From: Aricia agestis
Lineage: Eukaryota > Arthropoda > Insecta > Lepidoptera > Lycaenidae
Length of the DNA stretch: 64,000 nucleotides
NCBI RefSeq assembly: GCF_905147365.1
Contig: NC_056418.1
Location: forward strand, 5,455,262-5,519,261
Direction of reading: 5' to 3'
Every line of letters starts with the position of its first letter. The stretch's first letter is position 1. This document shows, one piece after another, positions 10,691 to 22,149 of the stretch. The translations under genes and the position numbers were made by a program. The notes beneath the pieces were generated by a model. That model was not told where the DNA came from. It was given only the letters and a program-made list of their open reading frames with translations, and did no database searches.

Positions 10691-10925
10691 CATTACCCGA
10701 GTCCCGACGCACCATCTACCGACCTTCGAGAAGGAGGAGTTCTGGCCGATTGGAGTCGTCTACAGCAGGTTCCGAGGACGACTTCCGAACACGTCGCGCT
10801 CCACGTCGCAGACAATACGTGTTTAGTGTTTTAGTGTTAGTGTTAGTTTTTAGTACAATTGTATGTATGTTAGTCTATAAGGTATTTATAATATGGGCCA
10901 AGATGCCTGAGAATAAATAAATAAA
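10691..10925 (+). mobile_element. LINE fragment: end of an ORF1-type frame plus AAATA tail
   Basis: Collinear with 33969-34200: the CATCTACCGACCTTCGAG block, GAGTTCTGGCCGATTGGAGT, GGTTCCGAGGACGACTTCCG, then ATGTATGTTAGTCTATAAGG and a (AAATA)n tail. In the 33-kb copy this block encodes FEAAEFWPTDVVYRRFRGRL. Here indels break the frame. Its 5' end abuts the LINE at 9950-10690 head to head. Confidence 0.6.
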
Positions 10926-13793
10926 TAAAAAAATAAAATTAAAATATTATCGTCTTTAAAGTTTAATTTTATTAATAATATTATGATGACGCGGAATCGT
11001 TCTCAGATCATGTCAATAAGCAGAAATATCATCTAATTTATTTGACTTTGAGTAAATCACTATGATTACTAACATACTATGAGTATCAAATAAAAATCCA
11101 ATCATAAAACTGTACATAAACCTAATGAATTCAAAGAATGATGTCTGTAAAACCTCAACAAACTTCGTATTTCATCTCAAGAATAGACTCGACGTCCAGA
11201 AAATGTAGAATGGATAATGTATTAAGGTCAAGCCACCGATTTATCCAACCTGGTTAACAATGACTACTTCAGGTATTTTAAAGGAAAATTACAAAGCTAC
11301 GGCCCTTGCTAGCCCTCATCTCGAGGGCTGCTTCACCCCTGCACTATGGTCTATGTCTATCTTAATCGGAATATCAGGTATCTAAGGCTATAAGGAACTG
11401 GGTATATGAAATAGTGTGTCTATTTTAAATTCCCAGGGTTAAAATATATTAAAGGGTTGTTATAAGTTTGATGTCCGTTTATTTGTTTGAATATATGTCT
11501 AACCGTAGTATTTCCAAACGGACAGACTGATTTTGATTATTTTTTTTGTTTGAAAGTTGATAAGATCGTTTTGCTAATTTATAAGTCAGTGTGAGTCCAC
11601 TTAGTCTTATTAGATTTTGTTTAAACTCCTAAGAATATAAGCGAAACGAGCTTGTTTATTTATTATATAAACAATTTTTTGGAAACGGATGCAAGTGTCT
11701 TCAGAAAATTTGTATGTTTTTAGGAGTAAAACTGTCGATCTACTTTTCATACCCAAATCGCATTTCTCTAATTAATTATAACTTTCTTGCTTAATTAAAT
11801 TTCAAAATATATTTACAATCGGTCAATATTCAGTATTCTTCCTTTTTGTTAGCGTAAAAATATTCCTACATATTGTCTTTAAAATCGTTTAAAAGCTTTT
11901 AAAGTTAATTGTAACTAGCCAGTGATTAGAAGACTCCATTAGGTCTTTTGTGATTTATAGGCTATTCGTTGCACAAGCTGCATTCCTGCTTATCTAGACC
12001 GGCCACAGAATACTATATCAGAAATCTTTATCAAACGACCGAGTGCATTGAAAACGGACCGTATTTTAAAAATAATAAAGTCTAAAATAGCTCAACAGAT
12101 TGAGTTTATATAAAATATTTGTTTCTTATTAATATCGAGACGCAAAGAGCATATTTTTGAAAGCCAAACGGTGTATTGAAGAAAGAAGCTTATGAAGACT
12201 GAATAATAATTTAATTAGTATTTAATCGAACCATAGAATGAACATTGTGAGTGCAACTTCCTAGAGTTTTAAAATCCGATTCTTTGTTATTCTACGCGTA
12301 CCTTTCAACGATTAGTTTAAAAATACAATCACCAGAAATTACACGATATAAGATTTGGGATATTAACAAAATAGGATATATAGTATAGTCATAGACTAAG
12401 AGCCGGTGACAGCCAGACAGGCAGACCTTCAGAACTGGATACCTCCACAAGTAACAGCGACCGAAACTCCATAGGTGCTGGTCGTTCTTACCTCTATAGA
12501 TGTTATATAATATACAGGGTAACTTTTAGCTTTTATAAAATGATGAATATCTAGCTGTCGCTGGCTCTTCGACCAATATCATAATTGAGAACATGAGCTG
12601 ATGAAGCGGGTAAGTAGCAATTTGAAACTGTTTTTTTTTTGCATTAATAGAGGCTTTAGGACCGGGAAAATGATGTAAAATCAAAACAATGTGGATTATA
12701 TGTATAGCTAGATATAAATGCCAGATGATGAAGTAGGTAAAGGTTTGTTCAAATCATAAGGGAAAAATTAGTAATTGCTCTTATTTTGTAAAATGTAAGT
12801 TACCAGGTTCATCACTCATGTATTCAATTATTATTTATTAACAACAGAATATTTCTTATACATATAGAGATTATTAAAATATTAAACAAGCCGCACCTTT
12901 TTCGTTAAAAGAACTTTAGAAGAAAATAATTTTCTTCGAATGTCGATTCAAATAATATCAATTTCTTACGTAAGTATTTCAAATTAATATTTCTCCTGAA
13001 ATCAAAAACAAAACTTACCAGTTATTGCTTTTTCTAGGCTTCCTCTGTGATGTTAAACAGTTTCCTCACGATAGAAACTTCCAAACGAACTTACACTACA
13101 AAAAACAAAGGGGAGTAGAGCATTTATTATTTACTACGCAAGTCAAAGACGCTCAAAGAACGCTGACAGCATATTTAATATGAAAAACATCTCGCAAATT
13201 ACTCGGCCGGGTTTTAATTTCACGTTAACAAAACCGCATGTAAAGAAACTTATTAAGTTGGGACATTCAAATGGAGAAACGCAGACGGTATGTGTGCCAG
13301 TCGCATACCTAGGTAACCTAGGTCGTAAATCGTGGTCTAGTCATACGAGTAGGTATGCGTGCAGAGGGGTGACGTCAAACCGCAATTATGTGACGCCGAC
13401 TCGACTCCAGCCATGAGAAATCGAACGTGACCCGCTTTATTTGCTTTTAAGATAATCAAAGAGTTGACTCCTAAAAAGAAAATAAATATCCAAAGTCGCA
13501 CTCATCTTAATTAAATTTACTCAGTGAATTATGTAAGGTTGTTTGTCAGAAGTAGTAACATTAAAGACACATGACATGGGAAGAAAAAACCCCTTGTAAA
13601 ATTTTCCGTTGTCTATAATTTTTAATTTTATTGTTTTCAAAATTGACTTATTAAATAATAATAATAATAAACTAGGAATTCGAATGAAAACGAATCAAGC
13701 CGTGTATTTTTAAAAAAATATTCCTCAGACTTAGCAAGAATTTTCCATATTACTGCATGGCTGATTATGATTATTCAAGCCGCTGAAAACCCT
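10926..13793. other. Long AT-rich stretch without a recognised gene
   Basis: Contains short Helitron-like scraps (11456-11560, and CTAGCTGTCGCTGGCTC at 12550) but no open frame with a recognisable domain. The 78-codon frame at 13180-13416 has no motif I recognise. Confidence 0.45.
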
Positions 13794-13801
13794 CTAAAAG
13801 C

Positions 13802-14020
13802 CTACGAATAATAAAAATTAAGGAAACGTAACTCCCATACTATTGCCGTTTTAAATTTGGTTCCTTTTGATCTGTCATGTAACGTCAGCCTAGTACCGCT
13901 CAAGGTCACCTAAATATTGCAAATGTATTGAAATGTGTACCTAAACTTTTTTGACAAGTATAATATTGTGGAGCATGTTTTTTGACGGAGTTACTTTTCC
14001 TTAGTTTTTATTATTCGTAG
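13802..14020 (+). repeat. hAT-type MITE with perfect 8-bp TSD (family B copy 1)
   Basis: Terminal inverted repeats start CTACGAATAATAAAAA and extend about 33 bases. CTAAAAGC is duplicated exactly at 13794-13801 and 14021-14028. The body has no frame. The 8-bp TSD indicates the hAT superfamily. Second copy at 60971-61197. Confidence 0.85.
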
Positions 14021-14456
14021 CTAAAAGCACACTCTTTCGTATACAGACAAGGCGTACCATTAAAAACACGAATCATGCATTGAAAATACTGCAATTTCCT
14101 AGCTTGCTGACGTCGCTGTCCAGCGTCCTCTCTGCACGGATATTAGTTCTGTGCATAGAGCACACGGTAGGCACCAAACACGACGCAACGGCCGGCTATT
14201 CTGTTGGATTTTACACATCTCTATTGTGCTCGGGACAATATAAGGACTCCTTGAAAACGTTCAATAGAAGCTCGCATTTCTATTCCAAACTCCTTAAGTA
14301 TTTATTAAGTTCATCGGTATGTATGGAGTTCATATTATTGATTTCTGAAGTTTGAATAATGTCTAGAATCTTAGTCACGTGATTGCACAAAGTTGGATAT
14401 CTCTACCTATTTGGTATCTAAGAAAGTTATTTCAATAATAAGTATTGCATTAAGTA

Positions 14457-14721
14457 TACAGTGTGTAACAAATATAAGTGATAATACTTTAGGGTGTGTA
14501 CGTGTTCCTTGTAGAGAGTACACTGTGAAAGTAGCAGCGCTGAAAGACGATATTTTTTTTCACTTTTGTATGGGCAAGGGCCCGAGTGTCACGAGTTTCC
14601 GCATACAAAAGTGAAAAAAAAAAATTTTGGTCTTTCAGCGCTGCTACTTTCACAGTGAACTCTCTACAAGGAACACGTACATACCCTAAAGTATTATCAC
14701 TTATTTTTGTTACACCCTGTA
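14457..14721. repeat. Palindromic TA-flanked MITE (family F copy 1)
   Basis: Arms from TACAGTGTGTAACAAATA through AGTGATAATACTTTAGGG and GAAAGTAGCAGCGCTGAAAG pair almost completely around a short asymmetric centre (GGGCAAGGGCCCGAG). TA lies outside both ends, consistent with Tc1/mariner-type targeting. Other copies: 22361, 30184, 47131, with a fragment at 19117. Confidence 0.8.
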
Positions 14722-14890
14722 TATTAAATAACATGCTATTAAATAGCAGAAAGGCTATAAAAGACTCTGTAGAACAAGATGTGTATCAGGTAAACTATAA
14801 AATTGTCATGTCGCGGTATTTGTTCCTAAACTTATCTGATCCGATTGTGTTCAAATTCTATTTAGTATATCCTGTAATCTGTATGTAGAT

Positions 14891-15186
14891 CATAAAGCTA
14901 ATATACCTAGCGGAATAGAGCAACAACCTCGAGCTGTCAAACGTAACCGAAATTGGTTTCATATGTGTGCGAAAATATGTGTACGTATACACTTACACAA
15001 GCATGATTGAACGTGATTTCTATGAGATTAAATTGTCAACGTGCGGCACGTGCCGACTGGACGTCAGAAAAAGAGTGCTGCTATCATGTATCACACGTCG
15101 CTTTTTACCACGCAGTGTTACTGATAGTGACATCTCTCTTGCTCAGGCCTTTGTTTGTCTATTCCGTTAGGTATATTAACTTTATG
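14891..15186 (+). repeat. hAT-type MITE with CATAAAG ends and 8-bp TSD (family G copy 1)
   Basis: The left end CATAAAGCTAATATACC and right end GGTATATTAACTTTATG are inverted. ATGTAGAT flanks both sides exactly (14883-14890, 15187-15194). Internal blocks ACGTGCGGCACGTGCCGAC and CAGTGTTACTGATAGTGACA recur inverted at 18797-19108 and at 63849-64000. No transposase frame. Confidence 0.85.
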
Positions 15187-15720
15187 ATGTAGATAGAGTC
15201 TGACAAATGGTCGGATTCGGGTTTTGAAACAAATCCAAATCCGCAAAAGGAAATATATTTTTAATATTATGTTTCTTATTCCCCCGTTCAGTAGGTACTT
15301 ATACAGGTAAATTATTACATTTATTTATCTTTTCACAATTGTAAAAGGAATTATTAGGAAGCGCGGATTTTGACCAATTTTGAAACAATTGTTATTTTGA
15401 GTCATGTAGACTGTAGTTAGATTATAAGCAAAGGCCCAAGGGCAAATCATTTAGTCATTTTATTCTGCTAATAATACCTCATTAGCGAGTTTGACAGTGC
15501 AGCATACCTCATTGTACTGTTTCAATACAAAAATAAAATAAAAAAAACAATAAAAATATGAAATTAGACCATATTTTATGAAGCGCGAGTAAATTGTGCG
15601 AGATTAATGCGAAATTCGGCACATTTAATGGATTATATGAAAGGAGTCATAAAACTAATTAGTAAGCTTATTTTTGAACATTGTTTAGAAATACATAATA
15701 TAAATATAAAGCTTGAGAAG
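15187..15720. other. Intergenic stretch, no gene seen
   Basis: AT-rich; includes an A-rich patch at 15529-15560. No repeat or gene assigned. Confidence 0.4.
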
Positions 15721-16014
15721 TGTCAAGGGACACCCGAATGGAACGAAGTTACTTCTTATGTTTAAAAAACCTGTATACCTACATATTATACATTCAAAAT
15801 AATTATTTAAAAAACGCCATCTATTGACGCCCAGGAACACTAACAACGCGTCAGTGTTTATTCTCAAAAAACGCCATTTAGTTGACGCACAGGAATACTA
15901 TCAACGCCCTCTGCCCCTACCATGCAGGTACTAATAAAAAAAGTGTCGAGGTCAAATATCGTTTTGTCTAGCCTCTTTACGCAATGCCGAACGCGCGATA
16001 AGGAACTTCGTTCC
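15721..16014 (-). repeat. GGAACGAAGTTCC repeat (family K copy 1)
   Basis: The minus strand starts GGAACGAAGTTCCTTATCGC and GCGTTCGGC and ends near a second GGAACGAAGTT word (complement near 15739). Inside, AAAAAACGCCATC TATTGACGC occurs twice in tandem (about 15807 and 15865). Related to 20587-20816. Class unknown; the ends suggest a DNA element. Confidence 0.5.
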
Positions 16015-16433
16015 AAAATGATTAATAATTAACCTACGTCAAATAGTTAACCAATATTCGACGCCAGTGAAAAGTCTAAAGATTAACTCCTTCCCAAAAC
16101 ACCTCAGAAACTGAACTTCCTTCGAGTACATTTTCTTGAGAGAAGTCTTAATTTTTGTCGCCATTCTTTCTTCTTTCAAATCATGGGCGATACTGCCAAG
16201 CAGTCGCAAATGATAAAAATAAGTAGAATTGATCGATTGTTCAGTTGACACGACAGTGCACTTGGCTTTGTGATAGATTATCCCTGACCCCAGTTTATCG
16301 TTATGACTTATGAATTACCACGCAAAAACTACAGAACAGATTATATAAGATTTTGATATCCTTACTTATGCTGCATTTATATTATGCGGTGACCGTACGG
16401 TTTGGTCGCTACACGTCGCCAGATCACAAGCAA

Positions 16434-16920
16434 ATCCATACTTCTATAATAATATTATAAATGCAAAAGTGTGTCTTCTTTTTATGAAATAAGGGGGCAA
16501 ACGAGCAAACTGGTCACCCGATGGAAAGCAACTTCCGTCGCCCATGGACACTCGCAGCGTCAGAAGAGCTGCACTAGGTGCGTTGCCGGCCTTCTAAGAG
16601 GGAATAGGATAATAGTGGAGGGTAGGGATGGGAAGGGAAGGGAATAGGGTAGAGTAGGGAAGGAAATAGGGTAGGGGATTGGGCCTCCGGTAAACTCACT
16701 CACTCGGCGAAACACAGTGCAAGCGCTATTTCACGCCGGTTTTCTGTGAGAACGTGGTATTTCTCCGGTCGAGCCGGAGCCGGATTCCTGCCGAAGCATG
16801 GCTCCCACACGTCACACGTGTCTGTCTGTCTGTCTGTTACCTCTTTACGCCCAAACTGCTGAACCAATGTTGCTGAAATTTGGTGTAGAGATTTAATTAA
16901 GAAATATAACTATTTATGCC
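16434..16920 (+). mobile_element. Helitron H1 split by a SINE-T
   Basis: The Helitron 5' end TCTATAATAATATTATAAAT at 16443 runs to GTGTGTCT. It resumes after the SINE with GTGTCTGTCTGTCTG, TTACCTCTTTACGCCCAAAC and GCTGAAATTTGGTG. The 3' hairpin and CTAG are missing. A GTGTCT word on both sides of the SINE may be the remnant of its target duplication. Confidence 0.6.
16477..16812 (-). mobile_element. SINE-T copy, full length
   Basis: Minus-oriented: the A-run/GGGGGCAAACGAGC tail is at the left and GGGAGC...ACGTG at the right end. The G-rich strand here reads repeated GGGTAGGG/GGGAAGGG words (16617-16680). Lies inside the Helitron H1 at 16434-16920, so it is younger than that element. Confidence 0.8.
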
Positions 16921-16926
16921 ATTTTT

Positions 16927-17105
16927 AGGGTTCCGTAGCCAAATGGCAAAAAACGGAACCCTTATAGATTCGTCATATCTGTCTGTCTGTCCGTCCGTAT
17001 GTCACAGCCACTTTTCTCCGAAACTATAAGAGCTATACTATTGAAAATTGGCAAGTAGATGTAGTCTGTGAACCGCATTAAGATTTTGATACAAAAATTA
17101 ATTTA
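16927..17105 (+). repeat. Family C repeat, 5' half
   Basis: AGGGTTCCGTAGCC followed by AACGGAACCC and CTGTCTGTCTGTCCGTCCG. The 3' dyad is absent. The downstream 17106-17642 shows nothing recognisable. Confidence 0.55.
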
Positions 17106-17650
17106 CTTTCTTTTCAAAGACCTCAGGCGGTATTTAAAAAGCGCGACCTACCGTGGGTAGAGCACTACAAAATTGAAAATTAATCCTTGCTGGTTTCAAA
17201 GAAATGAATGTCACTGAAACCTGTAGAAGCATTCATTATGTGGGCAGAGCCTTGGAAGGAGCTAGTTAGGAAATGCGACCAGAATCCATAAAAACTTTAC
17301 CAGAAAAATTGCTTCCTCAATAATTGAACTGCGGGGCGGTACTTTAATTTGAGTTGCGAAGTTTTTGTGTCTTCGTCTACAGAAACTCTGTATCTTTATG
17401 TCAATGCCATAAAGACTATTTTCGCAGAAAATATGATGTCACGAGCAGTTTGTTGAGAATTCATACACTGTAAAAGTGTTTTGATGGTCGTTCCTAGCCT
17501 TTGAAAGTTTTCTATTAATTATTAGTAGTTACTTCACAATTTCTTACAATATTATTGATTTGTGATCAGAAAAAATAATCTGTAATGTCAATACATCATC
17601 ATAATATTTCATCATAACATCAATTCACAGTTATTATTTTCTGCCCCAAC

Positions 17651-17683
17651 CATAAAGTTAATATAAGGTATATTAACTTTATG
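17651..17683. repeat. 33-bp minimal family G remnant with perfect 8-bp TSD
   Basis: Only the two terminal repeats remain, CATAAAGTTAATATA joined to GGTATATTAACTTTATG. They are flanked on both sides by GCCCCAAC (17643-17650 and 17684-17691). This is the same family as 14891-15186 with the interior removed while the duplication stays perfect. Confidence 0.85.
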
Positions 17684-17779
17684 GCCCCAACATACTGTCG
17701 TTAATGGCGAATGTTGAAGTTGGATTAACATGCAACCAAAATTCGTATATGGCGTACCGCAAATTTTTCCGGGATAGAA

Positions 17780-17832
17780 GGGGGGGGGGGGGGGGGGAGG
17801 GGGGGGATGTCAGCTGCCCCCCCCCCCCCCCC
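17780..17832. repeat. Poly-G/poly-C dyad
   Basis: Eighteen G (17780-17797), A, eight G (17799-17806), ten mixed bases, then sixteen C (17817-17832). It can form a G:C hairpin, or a quadruplex on one strand and an i-motif on the other. Exact run lengths are prone to sequencing error. Confidence 0.8.
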
Positions 17833-18048
17833 AGAGATTCTAAGAAAGTTGCCAAATATATATAATATTATGTTATTATAACCTATTTACAAGTTTTTTA
17901 TGGCATAGTCATGAGCTCGTGCACGTGTAGTTTTATACATTGGACTCTGCACTGTCACTGAATATATACCTATGAATATAGTACTAAGATACTGTTGTAA
18001 TCGCTGTAGATGTAAGGCTCGTAGTACAAGTAAAAAGCTTCATGTGCT

Positions 18049-18133
18049 GTCGACTTTACCTACAATTCGTACCTACTTAATACTTTTCTAATTCATAGAA
18101 AATGAGAAAAGTATGAATTGTAGTAGGTAAAGT
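18049..18133. repeat. Imperfect palindrome with GACTTTACC ends
   Basis: GACTTTACCTAC...AATTC and AATACTTTTCT on the left pair with AGAAAAGTAT, GAATTGTAG and TAGGTAAAGTC on the right. A hairpin MITE is likely, but no duplication is clear. 18134-18558 shows nothing recognisable. Confidence 0.5.
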
Positions 18134-18560
18134 CAACTTTACCTACTTTTTCTCTCTACAAGTTACAACACGGTACATCTTGGAGATAATTAGAACAATA
18201 TGTCGACAGTATCCTTTATTGGATTCCCTCTTGTTAGGTGTAAGAATTTGCGGCGAACCACAATCAACATAGTTCACATTCCGCCATATACCTCCGTTAA
18301 TGCCAAATATCTTACACCTATTAAATTGCGTTTGTTTAAACGTACTTTTGTTCTCATGCAAGTGAATTCTCGTAACTTTTTTTTAAGAAACAAAGACTTT
18401 AAATGTAAAAAGAAAGAGGATTTGCTCAGCAGTAGGATACTGCATAGGCCAGGCCCCAGGGGCTCCCAAACTTTGCGCCGTGGAAAGGCAAGAGGGATGC
18501 CCTAAGCCGATCCTCCATCATTATCCGAAACCACAAATATAAAATAAAATTACAATATTA

Positions 18561-18770
18561 ACTAGCTGTCCCGGTGAACTTCGTGTCACTTTAAAACCTT
18601 CCCTGGACTTCTACGAATATTTTAAGACTAAAATTAGCCCTATCCGTTCAGCCGTTTTCGAGTTTTGCGTTCATGTTTTATGAGCTTAAAAATTATATCC
18701 TTTCCTTGTTAACCGAATTCCAAAAAGGAGGAGGTTATATGTTCGGCTGTGGATATTTTTTTTTAATTTT
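18561..18770 (-). repeat. Helitron-like 3' end plus GGAGGAGG repeat scrap
   Basis: The minus strand ends GTTCACCGGGACAGCTAGT (CTAG at 18562-18565). A second known lepidopteran motif, ACCGAATTCCAAAAAGGAGG, starts at about 18712 and is shared with 25337, 41207 (inverted) and 63046. Either one composite element or two adjacent fragments. Confidence 0.45.
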
Positions 18771-18796
18771 TTTTACGTCATTAAATATGTGCCTAT

Positions 18797-19108
18797 CATA
18801 AAGTTAATATACTTACCTAGCGGAATATAGAAGCAAAGGCCTGAGCAAGAGAGATGTCACTATCAGTAACACTGCGTGGTAAAAAGAGACGTGTGATACT
18901 CATGTATCACTGTCACAGCAGCACTCTTTTTTTGACGTCCAGTTGGCACATGCCGCTCGTTGACAATTTAATCTCATAGAATTCATGTTAAATCATGCTT
19001 GTGTAAGTGTATACGTACACATATTTTTCACACAGATGAAAACCAATTTCGGTTTCGTATGAGAGCTCGAGATTGTTGCTCTATTCCGCTAGGTATATTA
19101 ACTTTATG
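18797..19108 (-). repeat. Family G MITE copy 2
   Basis: CATAAAGTTAATATAC...ACTTTATG termini, with the body inverted relative to 14891-15186 (AGGCCTGAGCAAGAGAGATG near the left end). The flanking octamers do not match, so the target duplication has decayed. Confidence 0.75.
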
Positions 19109-19116
19109 CTCTATAA

Positions 19117-19180
19117 ATAATATAAGGGACACATAAACACACCTTAAAGTATTATCGCGTCTTTTGAAACACTCTGTATA
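19117..19180. repeat. Family F right-end fragment
   Basis: AAGGGACACATAAACACACC, TTAAAGTATTATC and CACTCTGTATA match the right arm of the family F copy at 30184-30436. The rest of the element is missing. Confidence 0.5.
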
Positions 19181-20586
19181 ATCACGTCCAGTAATTACTG
19201 GACAATTAAAAAAATCCAACTTTTTCGTAGCAAACTGTCTCGATGATGACCTTTTGCTATAATGTTTTCATATTTCATTTTAAATGTTCCCCCATCGGTC
19301 AATTGAGACATTTTAATTTTACTTCAATATCATCTATGGTTAGGGTTACCAAGATAGCATAATATTTCCCGGGATCTAGGTAGATTATGGTTAATGGGTC
19401 TTTGAAATTAAGGATTTAGGTAACACAGCTTTTTAATATATACCATTTAAATATTTATTTTTTATTGAGTAAATATATTAAAAAATACATTAATGATGTG
19501 TGAGTTGTGACTATATTTTAGAAAAAAAAATGTACTACAATGATAATAATCATTATTTTTCTTTAACTTACAGCGAGATAATCTATACAATTATTTAAAA
19601 ATGTGTGAACTGGGTATGTGGGTGATAAGCTGATAAAAGCTAAATTGATTTGATTAAGTTAGGCTACGGAAAATTGAAATTGTTTATTCAGCTCAAAACA
19701 TAAAAACCTTAATCTAAATACACAATTATAAAGCTATTATTTAATTTTACAGTGGTTTATATATAGTATGTTAAGAGGTACAAAAAAAACGCAGGATAGT
19801 TTTCACTCCCAAAGAATAAACGGTTTCCGCCTAAAAAAAAAAGAAAAAAAAAAACACTAGTTATAATATAGTGTATATACCTAACACACTATATAATACT
19901 GTTAGTGTATATACCTAACACACACACACACACACACACACACAGCGTGTTATCTTAAAAATATTTTCAATGCAACATTATTTATTGCACTTTAAATGTT
20001 TTCATCTGGTAACCCTACGGTACCATTTAAAACTCGGCGAGTTTAATGCGAAAAAAATAAAAAGAGTGCTGGGTCTCTCGATCTGCGCATTGATTGCACC
20101 CGCACCAATCTTACTACCGCTTTGTGGGATGCTGGTGTGTTGCCAGATGAGAAGAATAGCCCGTACTTATTGGAGATCCATCAGATTTCAATATTCTTAT
20201 ACTGTATTTTCAACAGATATAATAGAAAGTTCCACACTAATATGGAGACGTTATATTACTTAGATCTTAGAGTTTTGTGCTTTCCGAATAGTTAATAATA
20301 AATTGCTGAACAAATAAAATAGTGTGCATTAAGAGATTATGTTATATGAACTTAAAAAACTTAAACCTTAAACCTCGTTTCTACAAGATTATATTTCGTC
20401 TATCCGTTCATCCATTTCAGGATTGAATGTACCAGGCAGAATTTTTTGCCTTAAAACGCCTGATCTAATGAGTCCGTGAGTACAAAACATCGTATATAGC
20501 AAGGGTTTGCCAGGAGACAATTAAAAAAAACTGGAGATCCTACCTCTGATAAAAGACACTTAAGTATTTAAAATTCATTCATTTTT
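19181..20586. other. Intergenic stretch with a CA microsatellite
   Basis: (CA)n at about 19917-19943 is preceded by two copies of TAGTGTATATACCTAACACA. TAGGGTTACCA near 19362 and TGGTAACCCTA near 20007 are inverted and could bound an old DNA element, but no TSD supports it. The 97-codon frame at 19970-20263 has no domain I recognise. Confidence 0.45.
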
Positions 20587-20816
20587 GGAACGAAGTTCCT
20601 TATCGCGCGTTCCGAAAGAAAAAATTAAGACGAAAAGTTGGCACGATACACAAGTGACGTTACAACCGCACGGGTTACAACTATAGCAAAAATCTCTTTA
20701 TCTCTCTCTTTCGCATTGAAAACAGTGTGGTGTAGCGATTTTTTTTACATACGAGATAAGAAATAATAAACTTTGTTCCATCCTAGTGTCGATGTCAACC
20801 GACCTTGACACCTCTC
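20587..20816 (+). repeat. Family K repeat copy 2
   Basis: Starts GGAACGAAGTTCCTTATCGC and GCGTTCCG and ends around GTCAACCGACCTTGACACC, matching the ends of 15721-16014 with a different interior. 20817-21241 shows no gene; a GC-richer patch at 20915-21060 is unassigned. Confidence 0.5.
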
Positions 20817-21241
20817 AAGTTTTTTTCTTGATACGCATTTTAAGCAAAAGATAAGAAAATTAAATGAAGAAGAAAAGGTGATGAAGGAATAAACAAGTGA
20901 AAAGTTCGTAAACGCCTGCAGGCAGGCGGATTTCCCTGGCGTTTGTTTGAACAGTTTACAAACATTTAGGGCTCAGTCCTGGGCTAGGGCAGCGACAGTC
21001 TAGCCGTCTGCGACCCACTGCAAGGGTCAAGGGACGCTCGTCAAAGGTCCCTAAACCTACTGTCTACTGGCACCTACATGATACCTACATCAATACGGAA
21101 CCAATCTGAAACTATTAAAAAAATTGAATTAATTTATTCAAATTCATAATATTTATTTTATTTTATTTTTCAATAGACATGATACTTTCAAAATAGTGCC
21201 ATTTGACTACACTGCTAGTGATAATGTAATATTATTTATTA

Positions 21242-21729
21242 CTAGATAACGCCCGCAACTCCGTTGCGCCAAAACTCGTTTATCGCGGCGGAACCGTACA
21301 TTTTTTCCGGGACAAAAAGTATCCAATGTCCTTTCCCGGGACTCAAAGTATCTCCATGCCAAAGTTCAGCAAAATCGATTTAGCGGTTTGGGCGTGAAGA
21401 GGTAACAGACAGACAGACAGACTTTCGCATTTATAATATTAGTAATATAATATCTATGGACGCTTCACACCACGTCAGTCTGGCCCCGTGCTAAGTACCT
21501 AAAGGACTTGTGTTACAGGTACCAGACAACGGAAATATATTTAATACTTTTTATACTATACATATATTTAAGATTTTTATTATATCATACACATATTTAA
21601 TACACATCCAGACCCGGGAACATTGAAAACTTTTTGTTCCGTCGGCGGGATTCGAACCCGCGACCCCCGGCTTGAGCTACCTACGCGCTCACCACTGAGC
21701 CACAGAGGTCGTCAAAATTAGTATAGATA
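21242..21729 (-). mobile_element. Helitron H1 split near its 5' end by a SINE
   Basis: CTAG at 21242-21245, hairpin GCAACTCCGTTGC, and then the family body to TTATAATATTAGTA. The 5'-most bases resume after the SINE at 21717 (ATTAGTATAGA). The two halves join into the usual H1 start. Confidence 0.75.
21445..21716 (-). mobile_element. tRNA-headed SINE (SINE-2) with TSD ATTAGTA
   Basis: On the minus strand the head reads CCTCTGTGGCTCAGTGGTGA (A box) and then GCGGGTTCGAATCCCGCC (B box), as in a tRNA gene but embedded in a longer unit with a TCCCGGGTCTGG body and an AT-rich tail. ATTAGTA flanks it (21438-21444 and 21717-21723). Pol III internal promoter boxes look intact. Not an authentic tRNA gene: the body continues past the head with no CCA-end context. 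Confidence 0.75.
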
Positions 21730-22149
21730 CTTTGTAGTTTTGATCGTTGATTAAAAATTCTAATAGTGGGTAATGGTTTCATTAGCAAAGTATAATAAAA
21801 TATAATATGATACACATTATATTAACGTATTTTGTTGATTTCGATTTCAAAACACTTGAAAATCAACGAATCATTGCTAGTTATATTACAAAACTCAGAA
21901 TAACTGAAAACAGCCCTAAAATCCAAAATGTGGGACTGAAAATCACCGTAATTCTTCGTAGACAATTAGTATATAGTAAGTATACAATAATATTATAACT
22001 ATCGCTATTGTGATCGCGCTCGTGTTAATGATAATTTTACATAGGAAATTATCTTCTATGGGTCCAACTGCAATATCACAGTTAAAATTACACAATGTCG
22101 TTGGAGTTGGAGTTAATTAAAGGAAGCGTAGTCATGATAAAAAAAAAAA
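21730..22149. other. Intergenic stretch, no gene seen
   Basis: AT-rich; a 63-codon frame at 21807-21998 lacks recognisable features. Confidence 0.4.

Noticed and set aside
13180..13416. 78-codon plus-strand frame as a gene
   Set aside because: No recognisable motif and nothing supporting transcription.
14080..14355. 91-codon plus-strand frame between two MITEs
   Set aside because: Hydrophobic and serine-rich but no known family; length within chance expectation.
14489..14888. Overlapping frames on both strands in the palindromic MITE as proteins
   Set aside because: Mirror frames arise from the inverted arms; the same peptide appears at each MITE copy.
16039..16251. 70-codon minus-strand frame with lysine-rich sequence, possible small protein
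   Set aside because: No domain recognised, no splice or polyadenylation context, beside a family K repeat; compatible with chance in AT-rich DNA.
18451..18500. hAT terminus from CAGGGGCTCCCAAACTTTG
   Set aside because: No matching opposite end or 8-bp duplication was found.
19362..20011. 650-bp DNA transposon bounded by TAGGGTTACCA inverted words
   Set aside because: Inverted ends are only about 11 bases and the flanking bases show no target duplication.
21640..21716. Authentic tRNA gene on the minus strand
   Set aside because: A and B boxes are good, but the sequence continues into a SINE body and is flanked by a 7-bp target duplication.
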